Shown: positions 40,286 to 42,200 of the stretch, piece after piece | Position numbering within the stretch: the first letter of the stretch is position 1 | How the letters are laid out: each line of letters starts with the position of its first letter | NCBI GenBank assembly: GCA_044508215.1 | Contig: JBIQID010000010.1 | Coordinates: 1 to 42,200 of the forward strand | Reading direction: 5' to 3' | From: JAEZFI01 sp044508215 | Lineage (GTDB): Bacteria > Actinomycetota > Acidimicrobiia > Acidimicrobiales > Microtrichaceae | Length of the DNA stretch: 42,200 nt | Notes under the pieces: generated by a model | The model's input: the letters and a program-made list of their open reading frames with translations, nothing else | What the model was told of the DNA's origin: nothing | The model's database searches: none | Translations under genes and position numbers: made by a program

Positions 40286-41371
40286 TCACTCCAACAGGCC
40301 GAGCTCGGTGAGCAACGCCTCGGTCTCCTCGAGCGAGTCGAGGTCGGCGAGGTCGATCGCCGGACCCTCGAGGGTGTCGAGCGCCGGGATGCCCTCGGGG
40401 TCGGCAACCCCGTCGATCACCGGGTACTCCCAGGTCTCGTCCACGAAGGTCTGCTGGCCGTCCTCGGAGATGAGGTACTTGACGAAGGCGAGGGCCACGG
40501 GGTTCTCGGCGCCGTTCTTGGTGATGCCGGCAGCGGTTGCGTTCACCAGGCCACCCGGATCGTCGCCGGTCGGGAAGATCAGCTGGGCGGTGAGCTGGTC
40601 GCGGTTCTCGTGACGTGCCCAGTAGTAGTGGTTGATGAGGCCGATCGCGATGTCGCCGTTGTTGACCGCCTCGAGCACGTCGCCGTTGCTCTCGAAGGTG
40701 GAGTTCACCTCGTTGGCCTGCATGTCGGTGAGCCACTTCCGGGCAGCGTCCTCGCCCTCGCTCACGCGGAAGGCCGTGACGAACGCCTTGAAGCCGGCGT
40801 TGCCGGGGACGATCGCGACGTGGCCCTTGTACGCCTCGTCGGTGAGGTCAGCGACGCCGGTGGGCGTCTCGAGACCCAGTTCCTCGAGCTTGTCGGGGTT
40901 GTACACGATCACTCGCGAGCGGCCGGTGACGCCGACCCACTGGCGGTCGCCCTTCGGCTGGAACCGCTCGTCGACCGACGTGACCACGTCCTCGGGCAGC
41001 TCGGAGAGCAGGCCGGCCTTGGCGAGAGCGCCGACGGCACCCACCTCCTGGGAGTAGAAGACCTCTGCAGGGGTGGAGTCGCCCTCCTCGAGGATCTGCG
41101 CGGCCATCTCCGAGGAGCTGCCGTAGCGGACCTCGACCTCGGCGCCGGTCTCCTCCTCGAACGCGTCGACGATCGGCTGGATCAGCTCCTCGTCGCGGCC
41201 CGAGTAGAGGACGAGCTTCTGGCCGGTGAGGTCCTCGTCGGAGCCGGTCGCAGCGGTCGTGGTGGGGTCGTCGGACGACTCGCCGTTGCTGTCGCCGTCG
41301 TCGCCGCACGCTGCGGCCGTGAGCGCGACCAACGTGAGGATCGCGAGGAAGAGGAACCGAAGTCGTCGCAT
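40286..41371 (-). CDS. fbpA: Ferric-iron-binding lipoprotein
   Basis: Extracellular solute-binding lipoprotein that captures Fe(III). The product is 361 aa. The signal peptide ends in the lipobox LTAAAC (Cys22), then an Asp/Ser/Thr-rich linker. The mature domain begins LVLYSGRDEELIQPIVDAFE, typical of FbpA/AfuA. The paired tyrosines expected to coordinate iron appear in GLINHYYWARH (Tyr249-Tyr250). ATG 41371 has AGGAGA 6 nt upstream. It is the first gene of the fbpABC operon, with a promoter overlapped by an iron-box-like sequence. Confidence 0.95.
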   Translation of the reverse strand: MRRLRFLFLAILTLVALTAAACGDDGDSNGESSDDPTTTAATGSDEDLTGQKLVLYSGRDEELIQPIVDAFEEETGAEVEVRYGSSSEMAAQILEEGDSTPAEVFYSQEVGAVGALAKAGLLSELPEDVVTSVDERFQPKGDRQWVGVTGRSRVIVYNPDKLEELGLETPTGVADLTDEAYKGHVAIVPGNAGFKAFVTAFRVSEGEDAARKWLTDMQANEVNSTFESNGDVLEAVNNGDIAIGLINHYYWARHENRDQLTAQLIFPTGDDPGGLVNATAAGITKNGAENPVALAFVKYLISEDGQQTFVDETWEYPVIDGVADPEGIPALDTLEGPAIDLADLDSLEETEALLTELGLLE

Positions 41372-41411
41372 GGGCGTCTCCTGGGTGAGCGCTGGGCGAC
41401 GGTGCCGCCCT

Positions 41412-41432
41412 CACCGCCGGGGGTCGGCGGTG
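41412..41432 (-). promoter_or_regulatory. Hairpin at the 5' end of the fbpA leader
   Basis: CACCGCCG and CGGCGGTG form a perfect 8-bp stem with a 5-nt loop, placed right at the predicted transcript start (about 41432). It may stabilise the mRNA end or affect initiation. Confidence 0.4.
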
Positions 41433-41438
41433 GCAGTG

Positions 41439-41467
41439 ACGATAGCCACGCCTAACAGTGGCTCCAA
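41439..41467 (-). promoter_or_regulatory. Promoter of fbpABC
   Basis: On the minus strand, -35 TTGGAG (41467-41462), a 17-nt spacer and -10 TATCGT (41444-41439). Transcription would start near 41432, giving a leader of about 60 nt. Confidence 0.5.
41440..41458 (-). promoter_or_regulatory. DtxR/IdeR-like iron box over the fbpA promoter
   Basis: The minus strand reads CTGTTAGGCGTGGCTATCG, with the core TAGGCGTGGCTA matching TAGGTGTGCCTA at 37318. It covers the -10 and most of the spacer, so a bound iron-loaded repressor would block fbpABC. No dtxR gene is in the window. Confidence 0.5.
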
Positions 41468-41571
41468 GGCGACGCTGCCAGCGGGGGCGCGGCACGCGAC
41501 CCTCGCGCCCTCAGGCGGTTCGAACGAGCAGGTCCGCGGGAGGTTCGGGTGAGGCCGGTCAGCGAGGTTCG

Positions 41572-42200
41572 TCAGGCGCGTCGGACCCGTCTGAGGCAGA
41601 CGGCCGAGAGGAGCCCGAGGAGGACGTACGCCCCGAAGATCGTCCAGGAGAAGAAGAAGGAGTAGCCGGACGGCTCGTCCCAGAAGTCCGAGATGATGAG
41701 CGAGGTGATCGCGAACCCGGCGCTCACGGCCGCAGCCACGGCGACCACCGGCATCGTGCCGCTGGCGAGGAGCAGCACCGCGAGCAGGCCGGCCCCGGCG
41801 GATGCCCACAGCGTCCACTCCGACGAGTCGATGAAGTCCCAGAAGCCCTCATCGAGGCGCACGAGCAGCTGGGGGAGCGAGAACACGATCGACAGCGTCG
41901 TCAGCCCGATCACGCATCCGGCTGCCCAGTTCCAGCGTTCGCGGTAGCCGGCGGAGGACTTGCGCTGCGGCTGCACGGGTGGCGGCGGGGCGCCGCCGAA
42001 CTGGGCGCCGGGAGGTGGGGGCGGCGGGGCGGCGTCGACGGGCGGGGGCGGAGCGACGCCGGTGGTGTTCCAGGGCGGGACGGCCGGGTCGGACTGGCCG
42101 GGCGCGGCGGGTGCTTGCGGCGTCGACGGCGGAGGGGAGAACGGCGCGACGGGCTCGTTGGCGATGGTCGGCGGGGGGACGGGTGGAGCGACGGGCTCGT
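41572..42200 (-). CDS. Pro-rich four-helix membrane protein (partial)
   Basis: The frame stays open from the stop at 41572 to the right edge of the window, so the N-terminus lies outside. The visible ~74 upstream residues are Pro/Ala-rich (GVAPPPPVDAAPPPPPPGAQ, with NEPVAP repeated). They are followed by about 134 residues with four membrane segments (WAAGCVIGLTTLSIVFSL, LWASAGAGLLAVLLLA, VVAVAAAVSAGFAITSLI, FGAYVLLGLLSAVCL) and a basic end RRVRRA. Proteins of this build in actinobacteria often begin with a DUF2510 domain, which cannot be checked here. An internal GTG at 41976 is not taken as the start because the upstream composition is clearly coding. Function unknown. Confidence 0.75.
   Translation of the reverse strand, partial: EPVAPPVPPPTIANEPVAPFSPPPSTPQAPAAPGQSDPAVPPWNTTGVAPPPPVDAAPPPPPPGAQFGGAPPPPVQPQRKSSAGYRERWNWAAGCVIGLTTLSIVFSLPQLLVRLDEGFWDFIDSSEWTLWASAGAGLLAVLLLASGTMPVVAVAAAVSAGFAITSLIISDFWDEPSGYSFFFSWTIFGAYVLLGLLSAVCLRRVRRA

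Noticed and set aside
38524..40311. 595-aa plus-strand ORF opposite fbpB
   Set aside because: Antisense shadow; fbpB has two permease domains on the minus strand with coupled neighbours.

Overview
The window is a high-GC (roughly 70%), gene-dense chromosomal segment of an actinobacterium. The order tRNA-Pro / tig-clpP-clpX-folC-ndk-mreBCD-mrdA-rodA-(TIGR03960 radical SAM)-(DUF2344)-rne-rplU-rpmA ... obgE-proB ... proA is the conserved actinobacterial core order. GTG starts and ATGA/GTGA overlaps are frequent, and many genes have a TANNNT -10 box 6-10 nt before the start codon, so leaderless transcription looks common. A member of class Acidimicrobiia is the best guess, but this is inferred from overall character and not from a marker comparison. 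Two runs of exactly 100 N (23508-23607 and 36308-36407) show that this is a draft scaffold.

Layout. (1) 1-5703: tRNA-Pro(TGG) on the minus strand, then trigger factor, ClpP, ClpX, FolC, Ndk and a tiny DUF2510-like peptide. valS, often found between clpX and folC in actinobacteria, is absent here. (2) 5847-14307: the cell-shape operon mreB-mreC-mreD-PBP2-rodA, with tightly overlapping genes from mreC on, followed by a coupled radical SAM/DUF2344 pair. (3) 14326-16812: RNase E/G, L21 and L27; a 60-bp intergenic repeat lies on each side of rplU-rpmA. (4) 16952-21055: a minus-strand dGTPase and a divergent three-gene Tad pseudopilin operon, placed between rpmA and obgE, which are usually neighbours. 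(5) 21108-23467: obgE and proB. (6) 23705-31248: a minus-strand envelope cluster lying between proB and proA: TerB-like/CbxX AAA ATPase, anchored solute-binding-like protein, lipoprotein with solute-binding plus vWA domains, coiled-coil membrane protein, MurJ flippase, and PspA with its own promoter. (7) 31312-36205: proA, a Thr-rich LAXTG surface protein, and a MoxR-CoxE-type AAA/vWA pair behind a palindromic operator. (8) 36563-42200: an unrecognised gene with a coupled mini-ORF, a ferric-iron ABC transporter (fbpA-fbpB-fbpC) and a partial Pro-rich membrane protein. An iron-box-like element lies in front of both fbpA and the unrecognised gene.

The most unusual material is a family of intergenic tandem repeats built from 48-nt and 23-nt modules, each carrying a GGACA...TGTCC inverted repeat. 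It occurs at three places (after proB, after coxE, after fbpC), always close to stop codons. Both assembly gaps fall inside these arrays, so their true length is unknown. The best candidate for a less-described protein system is the AAA / SBP / SBP-vWA / coiled-coil / MurJ / PspA cluster.
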